64,000 nucleotides of DNA from assembly GCF_017498545.1 (NCBI RefSeq), contig NZ_CP071793.1, forward strand, positions 10,596,256 through 10,660,255, written 5' to 3'. Every line of letters begins with the position of its first letter. Position 1 is the stretch's first letter. Shown piece by piece: positions 9,601 through 18,001 of this stretch. The position numbers and the translations under genes were made by a program. The stretch comes from Sulfidibacter corallicola. GTDB lineage: Bacteria > Acidobacteriota > Holophagae > Acanthopleuribacterales > Acanthopleuribacteraceae. Below the pieces are notes generated by a model. It was not told the origin of the DNA and ran no database searches. It worked only from the letters and a program-made list of their open reading frames with translations.

Positions 9601-10219
9601 TGTCTTCCGGCGGCAGGATTTTGGATTGCGCCATGAGCGGCGAATTACCCAACATGGAACCCAGCATGTACAGAAGGTAGAGGGTCACCGCGGCCACGTA
9701 GGTCGCCGCATTGCTGCGCGTCAGCGCCGCGGCGGCAAAGATGGCGGCGGCACCGAAGAGCACGTTGGGCAGCCCGATCGTCAACCATGCCTGCAGGTAG
9801 GGCCATATCCGGTGCGGGCCCAGGCTTTCGGGATCTTGATTGGGCAGCAGGGAACCCAGGAACAGGCCGAGCACCCCGCAACCGAGAACCAGACCCGCCA
9901 CCACCACCAGCCCGGAACCGCGGCTGACCAAGTACTGGAAGCGAGTGACGGCGGTTGCATAGACGATTTCCTCCATGCCGTGCTCGCGATCGCGCAGGAT
10001 GGCGTTGCCGGCGAAAACTGCCAGCGCGAAGGGACTCGCCAACGAGAGAATGCCGGTACCGAAGGCGATCGAAAAGGGCGCGTTCAACCAGACGTCGATG
10101 CCGCCGTGAAGTGAGAAACTCATCAGCGCACCCAAAAGGAAAAAGGCGAGCGCGCTCAAGCGCACGGCGGTCTGGCGAAGGTGAAGTTCGATTTCGAAGC
10201 GAAACAACCGGATCAGCAC
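6659..10219 (-). CDS. ABC-2 type permease fused to M1 aminopeptidase
   Basis: A 1186-residue two-part protein. About residues 1-570 contain many hydrophobic helices with two ABC-2-like permease segments. About residues 600-1186 form an M1 metallopeptidase with the zinc motif HEIAHQWWGDQ near residue 924 and the third ligand in LTETLAKYAEM, the spacing HEXXH-x18-E being intact. Start is GTG, overlapping the end of the ATPase gene by 7 bases. Such permease-peptidase fusions next to an ATPase occur in Bacteroidota and Acidobacteriota. The peptidase would sit outside the inner membrane and could process peptides moved by the transporter. Substrate unknown. The stop codon lies in the right end of the 5924-6670 repeat element. 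Confidence 0.9.
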   Translation of the reverse strand: MLIRLFRFEIELHLRQTAVRLSALAFFLLGALMSFSLHGGIDVWLNAPFSIAFGTGILSLASPFALAVFAGNAILRDREHGMEEIVYATAVTRFQYLVSRGSGLVVVAGLVLGCGVLGLFLGSLLPNQDPESLGPHRIWPYLQAWLTIGLPNVLFGAAAIFAAAALTRSNAATYVAAVTLYLLYMLGSMLGNSPLMAQSKILPPEDMAPAVLMDPYGMIALFEQTRYWSFVEKNTQLLALEGGFLFNRMMWTAFSLSLFCYVYQGFSFRKPRPRKAGPSMGIPGDAPLPLGPYVPVPVTVNRWGAHLRAAFSKVAVETQVMVRGIPFVVMLLLGVFFVAVTIYDDISRGELNTPYLPLTSLILPVLQDPLSKLGPLVVLFFVSELAWFERGRGVAPIVDATAVPSGAMFLAKLLVSGMLIGVLILAGVLVAVAFQLLNGFVPRRPELYLNLFYAAGLPLLCYAAWVLCVQNLSPNKYLGMIFGVMVLLSGGVLRRLSGLDHPLFGPVFFPDLNVSDMIGRGYGGAADHWNMLFRVGLAGMVCALTLVFWRRGARRRTGGLSYGSVGLAALGTLVFLGTGGYVFYRVNYLNTFRGEERDADWRAQYERTYKYLAEEPAPRISDIQLNVDFYPDERRYRVVGRYDFVNETGGVIERIVIGVPHQNRREARVTVAHATTVGLDETFSMETYAFDHPLRPGDQGSLTFELEVTKSGFTDLDPENYVLPGAAYVELNKYLPAIGYDRSVELADPHERAKRGLGPYREMATLEAVPEVRPHHLRFEAVLSTPPGLAAVTLGRLVRAWDRDGRRYFHYRIARETANHFAVAVGRYRQARTDHRDVAISVWTAEGHEANVATVLEAAKASLDYFQDQWGSYPYDVLRIVEVPSFSGAFAATSYPTTIFAVEDRFFLMDQSDPADFNLVYRRTAHEIAHQWWGDQLEPAPAEGYRMLTETLAKYAEMVAYDAAFGPSASDDYLADMVDLYFFYRGYQTEPENPLNRVGFQPYVYYFKGGHAVHVLRELLGEGRVNQVLQTFFQRYRYPARPTSTDFLRILYDHAPADLHVRLRDLFERVVTFDLQLKGYAVEALPEGRYQVEADIWALRVEGVDTEGLRQGPVAEWLELAAYREDGSLIGKAHRVSLAEVRSRVRIELEEEPAALVLDPRGLMLEANRADNRVAGATLADESPVH

Positions 10220-11100
10220 GACGACACCTCTTCCCGAACCTCGGCCAACGCGGCGAAAAAGACGTCCTCCAGGTCCGGTTCGTGGGGTACGAACGCCTCG
10301 TCGGGCGGTCGATCGGCCAGCACCCGCACGTGGGTCCGCCCGGCGACCAACCGTTCGCAGAGCACCTGACAGTGCCGGCGAAGCTCGGGCAGGTCCGCTC
10401 GCGAGATTTCCCGACGCCAGATACGTCCGGAAACTCGGGCGATCAAGGTTTCGGGTCGCCCCTGCAAGAGCACCCGCCCCTCGTGGAGCACCGCCATCCG
10501 CGAACAGAGCTGGCGCACGTCTTCGACGATGTGCGTCGAGAGGATCACCACGATGTGCTCGCCGATCTCGCTGAGCAGATTGTGAAAGCGGTTGCGCTCC
10601 TCCGGGTCGAGCCCCGCGGTCGGCTCGTCGACGATGATCAGGCGAGGATCGCCGAGCAGGGCTTGTGCGATGCCGAACCGTTGCCGCATCCCGCCGGAAA
10701 AGCTTCCGACGGCTTTCTTGCGAACCTGGTACAGGTTGGTACGCTTCAACAAGTTGGCCACCTGCTCGCGGCGGGCGGCCTTGTCCATCACCCCCTTCAG
10801 GATGGCCAGATGGTCGAGCAGGTTCTCGGCGGAAATCTTGGGGTAGACGCCAAACTCCTGGGGCAGATAGCCCAGCACTTCGCGCACCGCGTGGGGATAG
10901 CGCACGATGTCGGTCCCATCCAACAGGATGCGGCCGCTGTCCGGTTCCTGCAAGGCCGCGATGGTGCGCATCAAAGTCGACTTCCCCGCCCCGTTCGGCC
11001 CCAGGAGCCCGAACATGCCGGTACCGATCTCGAGGGTCACGCCGTCGAGCGCGACGACCCCGTTCCCATAGGTTTTCGAAAGATTGGTGATGGTGAGCAA
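10213..11100 (-). CDS. ABC transporter ATP-binding protein
   Basis: A 295-residue ATPase partner of the fused permease-peptidase. Walker A (GPNGAGKST), the signature SFSGGMRQR, Walker B (LIIVDEPTAGLD) and the switch histidine (STHIVED) are all present. I place the start at the TTG at 11098-11100, five bases after GGGAGG, giving LLTITNLSKTYG as the N-terminus. An upstream in-frame start at 11175 would add 25 residues without homology character. The C-terminal 80 residues form the usual accessory region of ABC-2 ATPases. The gene overlaps the permease start, so the two are made together. Confidence 0.92.
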   Translation of the reverse strand: MLTITNLSKTYGNGVVALDGVTLEIGTGMFGLLGPNGAGKSTLMRTIAALQEPDSGRILLDGTDIVRYPHAVREVLGYLPQEFGVYPKISAENLLDHLAILKGVMDKAARREQVANLLKRTNLYQVRKKAVGSFSGGMRQRFGIAQALLGDPRLIIVDEPTAGLDPEERNRFHNLLSEIGEHIVVILSTHIVEDVRQLCSRMAVLHEGRVLLQGRPETLIARVSGRIWRREISRADLPELRRHCQVLCERLVAGRTHVRVLADRPPDEAFVPHEPDLEDVFFAALAEVREEVSSC

Positions 11101-11937
11101 CTGAACCTCCCGTGCCGCTGTTTCTGGAGCCAGCTTAGAGGCTTTTTCCCGCCCATCGGCGCGCCAATGGACCAACGACCGCCAAAACCGGATGAACGGC
11201 GGCCGTCCACCGTACTTGCTGGGAAATCCCGGAGGGACGGGATTTCTTCATGGTTTTTGGCGTTTTGGGCTTTTTTTCTACCACAAAGTTCGCAGAGGAC
11301 ACGGAGAAAAGAACACAGAGCAGCCGAGAACAATCCTCACTATCGCATCAGAAGCTATTTGGGAAAAATGATATTCAAAAACGGACATACTGCTCTAATT
11401 CATAAACCACTTATAAAATACAACTTACCTCGCTCAGTACATCAATCGATTTCATCATTTTGTTAATACATCTTGCTCATTTCACATTAAACCAAAACCT
11501 GAAAGAGGGGCCATCACCGAAGGTAATATAAACAAGTATCGATGCATAAAGGAAACATTGAATCATCAAATGACATGGTTTTGTAAACCTACCAACTGGA
11601 TGCGTGACCCTGGGTGTCGATTACCCTCTTTGGCGACCTAAACCCTTTCTAAACTACTGATGTCAGGATTACCCACAAATACGAACACAGTATTAAAACC
11701 ATCATAACCTCACAATATCAAGACATTTACAACAAGCAAATCACAACTCAGCGTTCTCTGTGAACTCAGTGGTAAAAACCGCAGTCACCGCCAGCCGGGA
11801 TGGAAAACCACCTCTTCATCTCACATCCAACTCGAAGGCGTTCGTCAACTCAGGCGGTCGTTCGTCCTTCGCCTTTTTGCGCTGGCCGGGAATCCCATTA
11901 AAATAAGCTCAGCCACAGGGCCATTCCCAAGTCACGG
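11101..11937. repeat. Intergenic region with an inverted repeat pair
   Basis: There is no gene in this 837-base, locally AT-rich stretch. A repeat at 11276-11323 (TTTTTCTACCACAAAG...) faces an inverted relative at 11753-11781 (...ACTCAGTGGTAAAAA), so about 500 bases are framed by related ends, similar in plan to the element at 5924-6670. The outer part presumably holds the promoter of the LytS/LytTR genes. Confidence 0.5.
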
Positions 11938-12708
11938 ATGCGGTCGATGAAACGGTTGATTCTGTTTTTCTGCGGAACCCTTTTGTTTTTTGCTTCGGCG
12001 ATCCTATTGAACCGTTACGGCAATCGCGACCTGATGACCGTCTTTCTGACACTGACCCTGGCCGCACCGCTCGGCTACCTGATCGCGGTCCGTGCCAGCC
12101 AGCGTGGCCGGTTGCTGCGGCTGCGCGAGGAATCGCTGCGCGCGGAACTGCTGCTCCTGAAGAACCAAATCAACCCACACTTCTTCTTCAATACCCTGAA
12201 CAATCTCTACGGGCTGGCCCGCGAGAAATCGGATCTGGCGCCGCTCATGATCCTCAAGCTGTCCGACATGATGCGGTTCACGATTTACGAGGGCCGTAAG
12301 GACCAGGTGTTCCTGAAGGATGAAATCGAGTACCTTCGAAATTACATCGAACTCAACGAGATCCGATACCGCGAGGAAGTGGAGATCCGCTTCGAAGAAG
12401 AGATCGAGGACGAATTGGTGCGCATTCCCCCGCTGATGTTCATCATGCTTTTGGAAAACGCCTTCAAACACGGCGCCTCGACCCTCACCGAAGGGGCCTT
12501 CATCCACATCCACCTCCGAGCCGACGGTACGGACGTCGCTTTCCAAGTCACAAACAATTACGATCCAGCCGGAACGAGATCCAAACCCGGCATCGGCATG
12601 ATCAACCTGCAGCGACGGCTGGCCCTGCTCTATCCGGACCGTCACCGAATGACCGCGATCGCGGAGGACGGCGTGTACACCGCATCGTTGCAAATCGGAG
12701 CCTTATGA
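11938..12708 (+). CDS. LytS/YehU-type sensor histidine kinase
   Basis: A 256-residue kinase. Two hydrophobic helices (about 6-24 and 34-50) anchor it. Then comes the His_kinase domain with the phosphoacceptor H81 in NQINPHFFFNTLNNL and the ATP-binding N-box N174 in LLENAFKHG, with a GIGMINLQRRL glycine motif near 217. There is no separate sensor domain, so the stimulus would be sensed by the membrane segment or a partner. Its end overlaps the start of a LytTR regulator (ATGA), which is its evident partner. No target operon can be assigned from the window. Confidence 0.92.
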   Translation: MRSMKRLILFFCGTLLFFASAILLNRYGNRDLMTVFLTLTLAAPLGYLIAVRASQRGRLLRLREESLRAELLLLKNQINPHFFFNTLNNLYGLAREKSDLAPLMILKLSDMMRFTIYEGRKDQVFLKDEIEYLRNYIELNEIRYREEVEIRFEEEIEDELVRIPPLMFIMLLENAFKHGASTLTEGAFIHIHLRADGTDVAFQVTNNYDPAGTRSKPGIGMINLQRRLALLYPDRHRMTAIAEDGVYTASLQIGAL

Positions 12709-13418
12709 AGTACCTCATCGTGGACGACGAACCCATCACCCACCAGATCATCGAAGACTACTGCCGCGAGTTGGATTTCCTGTCCTGTGCGGGCAACTGC
12801 TACGACGGCCTACAGGCACTCAATCACCTGGATCGCGAACCGGTGGACCTCATCTTTCTGGACATCCAAATGCCCAAACTCCAGGGCTTCGACTTTCTCC
12901 AAACCCTGAAACGGCCTCCCCAGATCGTGATCATTTCGGCCCATCGCGAATACGCCCTGGAGAGCTACGACTTCGACGTGTGCGACTACCTGCTGAAACC
13001 CTTCAGCTTCGAGCGCTTCCTTCGGGCGGTCCAGAAGGCCCGAGCGCGTGGTGACGAAGAGGCACCGACCGCCTCGACCGAACGGGAACGCCACGAAACG
13101 ATGTTCATCAAGGACGACAAGAAATACCACCAGGTCAAATTCGACGAAATCTGCTACGTCGAGGCCTGTCGCAATTACTGCATCGTGCACCTGACCGGAC
13201 GTCGCATCATCACGCTCGAAAAAATATCGGCGATGGAGACCAATCTGCCGGCCAAGTCCTTCCTTAGAATTCATCGCTCCTACATCGTCGCCGTCAACCG
13301 AATCTCGGAAATCGCGAACGACAGGGTCCACATCGGCGCGGAAGAGATCCCCATCGGACGGACGTACAAGGCCAAGGTCCACGCGTTCCTATCCGGCGCC
13401 CATCCAGAAACGAATTAG
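12705..13418 (+). CDS. LytTR-family response regulator
   Basis: A 237-residue regulator. Receiver domain residues 1-120 have the acidic pocket D7, D8, phosphoacceptor D53 (IFLDIQMPK) and the lysine of YLLKPFSF. Residues about 135-235 are a LytTR DNA-binding domain (MFIKDDKKYHQVKFDEICYVEA, FLRIHRSYIVAV, IPIGRTYK). It is translationally coupled to the LytS-type kinase. It probably binds direct repeats at unseen promoters. Confidence 0.94.
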   Translation: MKYLIVDDEPITHQIIEDYCRELDFLSCAGNCYDGLQALNHLDREPVDLIFLDIQMPKLQGFDFLQTLKRPPQIVIISAHREYALESYDFDVCDYLLKPFSFERFLRAVQKARARGDEEAPTASTERERHETMFIKDDKKYHQVKFDEICYVEACRNYCIVHLTGRRIITLEKISAMETNLPAKSFLRIHRSYIVAVNRISEIANDRVHIGAEEIPIGRTYKAKVHAFLSGAHPETN

Positions 13419-13524
13419 CTGCGACTCCCAGGGTAGCCAGCCTGGATGGACACTCGGTCCGCACGGGCAAAGGCGACCCCGCCAGACGACGGGGACCCCT
13501 CGGGCACAAGCCCTTTCACATGAC

Positions 13525-14289
13525 TCAGGCTTCCGGCTTGCGGAACAGGAAGGTGAAGCGATCCGTGTTGCCGGTGACCGTCTTTCGGCCTACCTCGTAA
13601 CGCAACTCGTCGTCGGGACGGAAGAACATGTCGGAGTAGTCCACGAACTCGAAACCCGCATCCAACAAGTGCTTGATGATCAGGACGGGGTCGCGGCGAC
13701 GCCCGTTTTCGCCGCTCTCGGCTTCCATGTGACGGCGGGTGTGGTCGATGATGGCGTAATAGCCACCCGGCTTGAGTGCCTTGAAGACCTGCTTGTTGAA
13801 AACTTGGGCGCCTTCGTTGGAAAAGCCGTGATATTCGCGAATGGAAAGTACCATGTCCAAATCGGCGACATCCAGCTTCATCTTGCTGGTATCGAAACAA
13901 CGGTTTTCCCGGTCCCACCCAATGCCGTTGTCATAGACCTTCACGTTGGAAAAGTTTTCGGTTTTCAGCAATTCGTTCAGGTTCTTGGGGATCCAATTGG
14001 GATTGGTCGCGACGATCAGCTCGCCCTTTTCGTTGAGGAGCGGCCCCAGGATTTCGGTGTACCAACCGGCTCCGGGCATGAACTCCAGCACTTTCATGTC
14101 CTCGCGAATTCGGAAGAACTCGAGGGCCCGCACCGGGTTGCGGTTACGGTCTCGGTCTTTGCTGGCCTGGGAGCGATGCTCCATGTTCATGATCTCTTGA
14201 ACCCGCTTCTGCAGGTCGCTCATTTGGGGACCTTGAGCCAAGGCGGACAGACTCAATCCCAGGCACAAAATTAGGGAAAATGGTTTCAT
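13525..14289 (-). CDS. Exported class I SAM methyltransferase-like protein
   Basis: A 254-residue protein with a clear signal peptide (1-18, cleavage near ALA-QGP) followed by a class I methyltransferase fold. The SAM loop reads VLEFMPGAGWYTEIL (residues 68-82), then an acidic strand and LKPGGYYAIIDH. It resembles the predicted methyltransferase group COG4798, members of which carry secretion signals. An exported SAM enzyme is puzzling because SAM is cytoplasmic, so it may have another activity. The ATG has GGAGC upstream. It is monocistronic and convergent with the LytTR gene. Confidence 0.88.
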   Translation of the reverse strand: MKPFSLILCLGLSLSALAQGPQMSDLQKRVQEIMNMEHRSQASKDRDRNRNPVRALEFFRIREDMKVLEFMPGAGWYTEILGPLLNEKGELIVATNPNWIPKNLNELLKTENFSNVKVYDNGIGWDRENRCFDTSKMKLDVADLDMVLSIREYHGFSNEGAQVFNKQVFKALKPGGYYAIIDHTRRHMEAESGENGRRRDPVLIIKHLLDAGFEFVDYSDMFFRPDDELRYEVGRKTVTGNTDRFTFLFRKPEA

Positions 14290-14871
14290 GACAATGCTCC
14301 AAAAAGATGATGGATGTTGGTTCTTATGGGGAAATCACCTAGATAGTTTCACCCTATCGACCGGAACGAAGCTTTTCGCCCCACTGATTCCAAAAACCGA
14401 AACGACCTTCTCCTTTTCAATCGAACCAGATCCCACAGGCCACGCCTGACCCGGTGATTTCCCTTGGTGACCCCGAGGCCAACGATGGCGTTCGAAACCC
14501 GCCCCGGTCCGTGAGCGGACCCCTGCCGGCCCCTCCGAAACCAGAGCGGAAGGGCGGGGCACCAGAAACCATGAGGGGAGATTACAAGGGAAGGGCACCA
14601 AACACCACACCAAAAACAGAACGTTTTGTTTTTGGCTTTTTACCCAAACATGGAAAAAAGTTGTCGTTATTGGGACATCATTTCTCAAGAATTTCTTCAC
14701 CTCGTGCGATAGGGTACTTTGTCCAAGGGCATAATAGCGTCAATAAAAAAACATATTGACAATCACATGCCTTTGTGAGCCACAAAATCCAAACTCTTTA
14801 TTTGGATTTTTGCCGAAAGAACGACAGAAACAACAAGAACGCGAAAATTTAAACTAAAAGGAATTTAGCGC
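14290..14871. other. Intergenic region; AT-rich hairpin in the leader of the Roadblock gene
   Basis: No gene seen. Bases 14784-14793 and 14801-14810 are perfect 10-base inverted arms (AAAATCCAAA / TTTGGATTTT) with a 7-base loop, followed by only two further Ts. They lie about 60 bases before the Roadblock start codon and could be a transcription terminator, attenuator or protein site. TTGACA at 14756-14761 is a possible -35 without a convincing -10 partner. Confidence 0.4.
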
Positions 14872-15234
14872 ATGTCTGAACTTAGAATGAGCGATCTCTC
14901 CAAAATCGACGGCCTGATCGGAGGGTGTCTCGTAGATGTAAGTAGTGGAATGGTTTTGGGTCAAATCATCATCAACAACAAGCTCGATATCGAAGTGGCC
15001 GCAGCCGGGAATACGGCGGTTGTCATCGCCAAGCGGAAAACCATCACGAGCCTCGGCCTGGAAAACGACATCGAAGACATCCTGATCACCCTTTCGGACC
15101 AGTACCATATTATCCGTCCGCTGCAAGGAAACGAAGACCTGTTCCTCTACATCGCCATGGAGCGCGACAAAGCGAACCTGGCCATGGCGCGGCACAAATT
15201 GAGAGGTTTCGAAAAGTCGCTGGATTTCAGTTAG
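14872..15234 (+). CDS. Roadblock/LC7 domain protein
   Basis: A 120-residue single-domain protein with the Roadblock/LC7 pattern: helix, then LIGGCLVDVSSGMVLGQ, a mid helix over NTAVVIAKRKTITSLGL, and paired strands EDILITLSDQYHIIRPL and LFLYIAME. Prokaryotic members such as MglB dimerise and act as GTPase-activating partners of small Ras-like GTPases in polarity and motility. No small GTPase gene is next to it here. AAGGA precedes the ATG. The assignment rests on fold-like pattern and length rather than a catalytic motif. Confidence 0.72.
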   Translation: MSELRMSDLSKIDGLIGGCLVDVSSGMVLGQIIINNKLDIEVAAAGNTAVVIAKRKTITSLGLENDIEDILITLSDQYHIIRPLQGNEDLFLYIAMERDKANLAMARHKLRGFEKSLDFS

Positions 15235-15814
15235 TATAATTTTTTCGCCAGAATCTCACTACCACTTTCAATCGGATATACGCATTCCATATATGACATA
15301 ATGCCCATCCAGGATCATTCCATCCTCCGTGCACAGGGGGCTGGATGGGTACCGTTCGGACTTCGGGTGTCGGGTCCCGGCCAAGCCATGCCCGCGCACG
15401 CTCCGCCGGAGCCCCGGCTCACGGGGCCGGCCCGTGCGCGTGGCGACCCTTTATCCCCATTATTATCGCATCCCCCGCTTTGCATCACAGAGCCGCCGCT
15501 CTGGCCAGCCAATGCCTTGATGATAAACCCAGCCGATATCGACCGCATTATCGACGACCTGTTGCGCGAGGAAGAACTACTGGTGCTCGCGTCGAAACCA
15601 GGCTGTTGAGGGTCCCGCCAACCTCGCTGGACACGGGATAGTTTCGGCGGGCGCTGCTTTACGGGATCGATCTCGGAGCGCGGGTCAGGCTGGCCTTTCC
15701 GGCCCAACGGGCGACGAACTTGACCGCCTCTATGATCTTGATCATATTCGCGTTACCCGTCGGGTGGTTAGAGTCGGGCCCGAATTGAAAACGATGGAAC
15801 GAAGGTGGTTGCCC
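15235..15814. other. Intergenic region, no supported gene
   Basis: No convincing gene was found. A GC-rich stretch around 15385-15440 has several self-complementary words (CGCGCACG and GTGCGCG; GAGCCCCGG and CCGGGGC-like) and could fold. A 29-codon frame at 15522-15609 reads MINPADIDRIIDDLLREEEL, but it has no ribosome binding site, so it is only mentioned. Confidence 0.4.
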
Positions 15815-16225
15815 GTGGCATTCGAGATCAAGGTTCGCAAGACGTTTTCCGCATCCCATCAACTGCGCCATGCCAGTGGTGGCTGCGAACGACTCCACGG
15901 CCACAACTGGGTGTGCCTCGTCTACGTGTGTGGCGACACACTCGACCGGAACGGCCTGCTCGTGGATTTCCGCGACATTCAGGCAGCGTTGACCGGCGTC
16001 ATCGACGAACTGGAACACACCCACCTGAACGATCTGGCGCCGTTCCGGATCCTGAACCCCACGGCAGAGAACCTGGCCAAACACGTATTCGAAGGCGTGC
16101 AGAAGGGTTTGGACGAGAACCGGAACAATCGCGCTCGCGTCAGCCGGGTCGAGATTTTCGAGACGGAAGACTGCTCGGCGGCCTACTTCCTGCCGCAGGA
16201 GGCGGCATCCGGGATCGCCACGTGA
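15815..16225 (+). CDS. 6-pyruvoyltetrahydropterin synthase / QueD-like protein
   Basis: A 136-residue T-fold enzyme. From the GTG at 15815 (six bases after AAGGTGG) the protein begins MAFEIKVRKTFSASHQL. An ATG at 15794 is the alternative start. Zinc ligands H15, H28 and H30 (FSASHQLR, LHGHNW), the active-site Cys24 and a C-terminal glutamate region (VEIFETEDCSAAY) are present. The family makes 6-carboxytetrahydropterin for queuosine or acts on pterins. No other queuosine gene is in the window. Its stop overlaps the GTG start of the FAD oxidase, so the two products are probably used together. Confidence 0.88.
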   Translation: MAFEIKVRKTFSASHQLRHASGGCERLHGHNWVCLVYVCGDTLDRNGLLVDFRDIQAALTGVIDELEHTHLNDLAPFRILNPTAENLAKHVFEGVQKGLDENRNNRARVSRVEIFETEDCSAAYFLPQEAASGIAT

Positions 16226-17307
16226 CCCAGCGCGGGCACGTGGGCATCGCCGGCGCGGGTCTGGTCGGCCGCATCCTCGCCTTTTCCCTGCTTCGCCGCG
16301 GCTGGCGCGTCACCCTGTTCGACCGGGACCGCCTCGACGGCCGCGAAAGCTGCGGCATGGCCGGAGCCGGCATGTTGGCGCCTTTCGCGGAATTGGAACA
16401 CGCCGAACCGATCGTAAACCACCTCGGGTTGGAAGGCCTTCACCTGTGGCCCCAAATCCTGAGCGCCTGCAAAAAGCCGGTGTTTTTTCAGCAGGAAGGC
16501 TCGCTGATGGTGGCCGAACCAAAGGATCGGCCGGACCTGGCGCGTATTCACCGGCGCGTTCTCGCCAAGATCGAGGACGCACAAGATGTCATCGCCGTCG
16601 ACAGCCACGCCATGCGCCATTTGGAGCCGAACCTGTGTGGAAGGTTTGGTGCGGGGCTCTACTTCCCCAGTGAAGGCCAACTGGAAGGCTGGGAACTGTT
16701 CCCGGCCCTGATGCACGAGATCCTCGATCGAGGCGCCCGGTGGCACACGTGCACCGAGGTCCGTCACTTGGGTGCACACCGCATCGAAACCCAAGACGGT
16801 GCCCACGAATTCGATTGGGTCATGGACTGCCGGGGGCTCGGTGCACGACCGGACCTGAAGCGGTTGCGCGGCGTGCGCGGGGAGCTGATCGCGGTCGAGG
16901 CGCCGGACGTGCGCCTGACCCGACCGATTCGCCTGATCCAGCCCCGATTTCCCGTGTACGTGGTGCCCCGCCCCGACTCGATCTACCTGATCGGGGCCAC
17001 CGTCATCGAAAGCGATTCGCTGGCCCCACTCAGCGTGCGCGGCGGTTTGGAGTTGCTGGCCGCCGCCTACCACCTGGACCCCGGATTCGCCACGGCCAGG
17101 ATCTGCAATGTCTCGATTCACTGCCGGCCGGCATTCCCCGACAACGTGCCGAGGGTGCTGCACCGGCCAGGCCTGATCCGACTCAACGGATTGTATCGCC
17201 ACGGATTCCTGGCGACGCCGGCCATCGTCGCCGACGTCCTGGCCCACCTGGCAGGCGCGCTGGACGACATCCAATTCCCGGAGTTGTGGCATCGCGAATC
17301 GGAGTGA
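16222..17307 (+). CDS. FAD-dependent oxidoreductase (ThiO/DAO-like)
   Basis: A 361-residue flavoprotein of the D-amino-acid oxidase/glycine oxidase superfamily. The dinucleotide motif GAGLVG at residues 11-16 is followed by an acidic residue in VTLFDRD. A substrate-domain region and a closing motif (GLIRLNGLYRHGFLATPAIV) resemble ThiO, where a C-terminal glycine-rich arginine or histidine motif contacts FAD. The start is a GTG inside the upstream stop (GTGA), showing translational coupling with the QueD-like gene. No thiamine gene is nearby, so glycine oxidation for thiazole is only one option. Confidence 0.85.
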   Translation: MTQRGHVGIAGAGLVGRILAFSLLRRGWRVTLFDRDRLDGRESCGMAGAGMLAPFAELEHAEPIVNHLGLEGLHLWPQILSACKKPVFFQQEGSLMVAEPKDRPDLARIHRRVLAKIEDAQDVIAVDSHAMRHLEPNLCGRFGAGLYFPSEGQLEGWELFPALMHEILDRGARWHTCTEVRHLGAHRIETQDGAHEFDWVMDCRGLGARPDLKRLRGVRGELIAVEAPDVRLTRPIRLIQPRFPVYVVPRPDSIYLIGATVIESDSLAPLSVRGGLELLAAAYHLDPGFATARICNVSIHCRPAFPDNVPRVLHRPGLIRLNGLYRHGFLATPAIVADVLAHLAGALDDIQFPELWHRESE

Positions 17308-18001
17308 CGCGGTTCATTCCGCAGCCCAGGGTCACCTCATCCATCGACCGTCCCTGGAGGATGCCCAGCGCCCACGAGGCGCCAGCCCACCCGTTCCCTC
17401 CTTGTTCCCGTAATTCATGATTCCCCGGTTTTTCACGGGTGTACCCCATCGCCAACACCCCGAACATGACCGAGCAAGGATCAAAAATCCGATGTGCGTG
17501 TCATTGTCCGGGTCTTTTCACGCCTTGTCCTATGGGGACCCCACACCGCCCGCTCGTTGAATCAGAGACTCCCCTGATCATGCTCATCCCTAAGCGGCGG
17601 TCTCGCACTACGCCCGCCTGACACCCAATCCCGCGTGATTCCGCCATCGAGAATGGGACTTTGGCACATACCTTCCAAAGCAGTATCGCTGACACCTGAA
17701 AGCCGATACCGAGCCCAACCAGACCCCTTCGAGGGCGCTTTCGTTTTCGTTATTGGATGGGCAAGAATCCGTCGTCCTTCCTTTTCTGAGGACCATTTTT
17801 CCCAATTTTTCCGTTCTTTTTTAAACGCGCCACCAGCTCTCAGCGTAAGGACCCAAAGTCGGAAAAACATGACCCGGAGCCTCTTCCAAATCCGCCGACA
17901 ACCAAGATTTACGAGATTTTGACACAACTCGTGGCTCGCTGCGTTGACAGCAAAAAAAAACTGGATCACAATTTTCTCGAGTCGCTCACAACGGAGGGTA
18001 G
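17308..18001. other. Intergenic region upstream of the ECF sigma gene
   Basis: No gene seen in 694 bases. Near its right end a candidate promoter reads TTGACA at 17944-17949, a 17-base spacer that is A-rich, and CACAAT at 17967-17972, about 30 bases before the sigma factor start. A second TTGACA lies at 17919-17924 without a matching -10. Either could be recognised by the housekeeping or the encoded sigma factor. Confidence 0.4.

Noticed and set aside
13419..13524. Hairpin ACCCCG...CGGGGA between the convergent LytTR and methyltransferase genes as a terminator
   Set aside because: Arms are short and no T-run follows on either strand.
14756..14761. TTGACA as the -35 of the Roadblock gene promoter
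   Set aside because: No acceptable -10 hexamer lies at 16-18 bases, so I only mention it within the intergenic entry.
15301..15609. Possible small gene between the Roadblock and QueD-like genes
   Set aside because: The frame is rich in Pro/Arg in the first half, has no ribosome binding site and no family likeness; only its last 29 codons look helical.
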